Assembly: GCA_946997275.1 (NCBI GenBank)
Contig: CAMPUN010000074.1
Location: 1-6,373, forward strand
Direction of reading: 5' to 3'
DNA: 6,373 nt
Source of the DNA: an uncultured Porphyromonas sp.
GTDB lineage: Bacteria > Bacteroidota > Bacteroidia > Bacteroidales > Porphyromonadaceae
Shown piece after piece: positions 4,032 through 6,373 of the stretch (within the stretch, counting starts at the first letter, position 1; the number at the start of each line of letters is the position of its first letter). Both the position numbers and the translations under genes were made by a program. The notes under the pieces were generated by a model that saw nothing but the letters and a program-made list of their open reading frames with translations, was not told where the DNA came from and did not search any database.

Positions 4032-6373
4032 CTAGGGTACAAGAACCTTGTAAGAGTTAGTACCAATGAGCAAAATGATCGTGCGACCAGTCATGCTGGA
4101 GAGCTGTATGCGATGCTCCCCATCAAGAGAAGGCTCTGCGCAATATAAGATAGAACCATCGACAGCGTATAGTGTCACGGTGTCGGACTCAGCTCCTGTG
4201 ATAACAAGCGTACGATCTGCAAGGAGTGCCACCTGAGGACGATCTCTATGGGTTATTTGAGTCGTACTTGTGAAGCCCCCAAAAGGAACACCCGCGCCAT
4301 CGTTGATGCCACCCTGGAAATCCTTCGGAGTCCACCCCTTCGCTTTGGCTAGTTCGATGTCCGATACCATTGGGTGGTTTTGCTCTTTAGGTGCAGAGCT
4401 ATTGATGAGCATCAAGTTCTCATAGGTATCCTGAGGTATCTTGCGCAAGGAGGTCACTAGAGCTGTCATCCCCTCGCCCTTGATTTGGTTTTCGTAGCAG
4501 TAGAGCTCTTCGAGGGCTCTGTTTTTGCTTAGATCTAGTTTGCTTAGTTGATTGCCCTGACAGTGTAAGTTCTTCAGATCCTGGAGCGAAGTCAGATCTA
4601 GCGTGGATAGTTGATTGTTTGGACACTTAAGCGTCGTCAGATAGGGGACAGCGCTTAGCTGTAGTGAGGTTAAGCTGTTATTACCACACAGTAGCTCATC
4701 CAGATTGGGGACTCCCGAGAGGTCTAGTTGCTTTAGCTGATTGTTTGCACAAGCCACTCTAGTCAAGTAGTCTATTGTCCCTAGTGAGAGCTTGGACAGC
4801 TTGTTGTTAGTACAGTCGACACCAGTAAGTGATGAGCAGGCAGATAGGTCCAGCTCAGACAGATTACAGCCGTAGCACCATAGACCTATGAGGTTTGTGG
4901 CATGAGACAGGTCTAGAGACTTAATCTCCTTATTGTTACTACACCACAACTTGCTGAGGTCTGGCGTTGCTGAGAGGTCTAAAGCAGTAATCTGGTTGTT
5001 GGAGCAGATGAGTATCTCTAAGTGAGGAGCCTCCTGGAGGTCTAGCTCCTTAATCTCATTGTTACTACAGTCCAGTACGGAGAGTCGGTCACAATCGGAC
5101 AGTCGGAGGGTTGTAATCTGAGCCTCTGTACATTCGAGCTCGGTGAGGAGTCCCTCGATAAGGATCGACTGCGCCGTGATGGTGTACTCTTTCTCTTGGT
5201 TGTTAGTAGGCTTTTCTTCTAGACCTGTGATCGTTATCTCGTCATCGTATTTGAGCTTCAGCTTCATCTTAGACCCGACAGGCAGGGCGGTTTCAATAGT
5301 CACCCCAGGCTTTTGCTCTACAGCTTGCTCTACGATGTTAGAAAAGTCCTGAAAACCCTCAGCTTGTTCATAAAGTCCCTTGGACCCCTTATGTACGAAG
5401 AGGGTCCCCTCTCGGAGGGTAGTGCGATCGAAGCAAGCTGCAAACGAACGGTCTATTACAGGGGGGGTGGTCGCCTTTATGTAGAGAGCCGTTAGCGGGG
5501 TGTAAGCAAAGCATATTCGTCCTATATGCTCGATCTTAGACCCTATGGATACGCTCTTGAGAGCTTTGCAAAAGCTCAGAGCCGCCCTGCCGATGCTTCG
5601 GACTTCATTGGGGATTTCTAGCGACTTAAGCTGATTACACTGGAAAAAGGCAGTAGCCTCAATCTCACGGAGAGACTCAGGAAGTATGATCCTCTCAAGA
5701 GTGCTAACGGCGAAGGCTCCCTCTATGATGCGCTCTACACCTGCGGGCACTTGATAACTCCCTTCCGTCACCTTGGCCACAGGATAAACAACGAACTGCT
5801 TACCATCTGCAGATAGCAGACAGTTGTCGACCGCCTTATAGTTTGCGCTGTTAGGAGCCACAGTGATTGTTGCCAGAGCTTTGCATTGATAGAAAGCGTT
5901 TCGTCCGACCTCTGTCACCGAGGCTGGGATCTGTAGCGAGGTGAGCTTCTTACAAGAGTTAAAGGCTCCATACCCGATCGTCTGCAGCCCCTCGTTCAGG
6001 GTCAGTGTCGTGAGGTATGAGCAATTCTCCATCGCATTGTCACCAATACGTAATAGGTCAGAGGGGAGCTGTAGTGACGCTGTCTTATAGTGGAGGTGAA
6101 TCAAAGTCTTATTGACTACATCTATCAGCATCCCCTCAGCCGAGCGAAAGCTTGTGCTGCCCTCCTCGACCTTGATCTCTCCATAGACTCTAGAGAATGC
6201 GCCCTCACCAATCTTGGATAACTGCTTGCCCAGCAAAATTTGTGGGATCCTTGTACAGTTATAAAAGGCCTTGTAACCTATCGTTTTGACTTGTCCTTGT
6301 AGCTTGAGCTCACTATTTAGAGATGTACACCCATTAAAAGCATAGTCGCCTATAGATGTCAATCCCTCGTTAA
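4032..6373 (-). CDS. Large LRR surface protein: BspA-type LRRs fused to cysteine-ladder LRRs and a T9SS-like C-terminus (5' partial)
   Basis: The frame is open to the right edge, so the true start and signal peptide are missing. The TTG at 6362-6360 is an internal leucine codon: upstream codons read NEG and complete a BspA motif, NEGLTSIGDYAFNGC. Counting from that codon (776 residues): residues 1-345 are BspA-type LRRs (LRR_5-like; for example LQTIGYGAFNSCKKLTSLQI), with longer inserts near 65-95 and 170-205. Residues 353-413 are a pre-LRR strand domain. Residues about 427-628 are 21-residue LRRs with ladder cysteines at 432, 453, 474, 496, 517, 538, 559, 580, 601 and 622. KGW (675-677) and GGINDGAGVPFGG (684-696) follow. 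Residues 708-776 resemble a T9SS sorting domain ending SYKVLVP. The predicted location is the cell surface. BspA-type proteins are known adhesins in oral Bacteroidota; the binding partner here is unknown. It lies three bases upstream of the paralogue. Confidence 0.9.
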   Translation of the reverse strand, partial: NEGLTSIGDYAFNGCTSLNSELKLQGQVKTIGYKAFYNCTRIPQILLGKQLSKIGEGAFSRVYGEIKVEEGSTSFRSAEGMLIDVVNKTLIHLHYKTASLQLPSDLLRIGDNAMENCSYLTTLTLNEGLQTIGYGAFNSCKKLTSLQIPASVTEVGRNAFYQCKALATITVAPNSANYKAVDNCLLSADGKQFVVYPVAKVTEGSYQVPAGVERIIEGAFAVSTLERIILPESLREIEATAFFQCNQLKSLEIPNEVRSIGRAALSFCKALKSVSIGSKIEHIGRICFAYTPLTALYIKATTPPVIDRSFAACFDRTTLREGTLFVHKGSKGLYEQAEGFQDFSNIVEQAVEQKPGVTIETALPVGSKMKLKLKYDDEITITGLEEKPTNNQEKEYTITAQSILIEGLLTELECTEAQITTLRLSDCDRLSVLDCSNNEIKELDLQEAPHLEILICSNNQITALDLSATPDLSKLWCSNNKEIKSLDLSHATNLIGLWCYGCNLSELDLSACSSLTGVDCTNNKLSKLSLGTIDYLTRVACANNQLKQLDLSGVPNLDELLCGNNSLTSLQLSAVPYLTTLKCPNNQLSTLDLTSLQDLKNLHCQGNQLSKLDLSKNRALEELYCYENQIKGEGMTALVTSLRKIPQDTYENLMLINSSAPKEQNHPMVSDIELAKAKGWTPKDFQGGINDGAGVPFGGFTSTTQITHRDRPQVALLADRTLVITGAESDTVTLYAVDGSILYCAEPSLDGEHRIQLSSMTGRTIILLIGTNSYKVLVP
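4479..5084 (-). repeat. 63-bp tandem coding repeats (21-residue LRRs) in the larger LRR gene
   Basis: Nearly ten diverged units encode residues 427-628 (counted from the codon at 6362). Ladder cysteines are 21 residues apart except between 474 and 496, where one extra residue in SNNKEIKSLDLS makes the step 22. The array is one to two units longer than that of the neighbouring gene and uses the same consensus. Some units lose the usual LDL, for example LSLGT (525-529) and LQLSA (567-571). Confidence 0.85.

Noticed and set aside
4420..4626. Minus-strand 68-codon frame inside the large LRR gene
   Set aside because: It overlaps the LRR coding sequence in another frame and has no recognisable features.
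3189..5084. CRISPR array or non-coding satellite suggested by the regular 63-bp spacing
   Set aside because: The period equals 21 codons, the frame is preserved and the units encode LRRs; there are no identical repeats separated by unique spacers.
5143..5495. Two overlapping plus-strand frames opposite the large LRR gene
   Set aside because: They are antisense to the pre-LRR domain and last BspA repeats, with no domain or start-site evidence.
6360..6362. TTG as start codon of the large LRR protein
   Set aside because: The frame stays open to the window edge and the codons before it (NEG) complete a BspA repeat; no signal peptide follows. It is an internal leucine codon.

Overview
The window looks like chromosome from a Bacteroidota member, most likely Porphyromonas or a close relative. 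The grounds are the protein families seen: a Bacteroidota-type LptE lipoprotein, a stand-alone sigma-54 activator, BspA-type and cysteine-containing leucine-rich-repeat (LRR) surface proteins, and C-terminal domains resembling type IX secretion (T9SS) sorting signals. Start codons lack strong Shine-Dalgarno sites, and a TAnnTTTG-type promoter element is present. The genus is an inference; the phylum is well supported. All genes lie on the minus strand, so the text below follows transcription from high to low coordinates.

Surface-protein unit (6373 to 2736). The first gene enters the window already open, so its start and signal peptide are missing. It combines BspA-type LRRs with a second LRR array built on a 21-residue unit that carries a cysteine ladder, then a conserved post-LRR segment and a T9SS-like C-terminal domain. 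Three bases after its stop codon a second LRR gene begins. This one has its own signal peptide and matches only the second half of its neighbour: the same pre-LRR strand domain, cysteine-ladder LRRs, post-LRR motif and C-terminal domain. The pair looks like a tandem duplication with gain or loss of the BspA module. Both proteins are probably exported adhesins or ligand-binding proteins.

Intergenic region (2735 to 2532). About 200 bases without a gene. It holds inverted repeats that could end the LRR transcript and a TACCTTTG promoter-like box almost touching the start of the next gene.

Envelope unit (2531 to 1). Four tightly packed genes: a sigma-54-type AAA+ activator with a Fis-type HTH, an LptE-family lipoprotein (LPS assembly at the outer membrane), a TPR-like protein of unknown role, and the first codons of SecG (Sec translocon). 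The first three overlap (14 bp, then 1 bp as TAATG) and secG follows after 24 bp, so they are very probably one operon linking regulation to LPS and protein export. From memory this gene order is common in Bacteroidota.

I found no RNA gene, CRISPR array, insertion sequence or phage feature. The most unusual content is the LRR pair; I see no strong evidence for a wholly new system.
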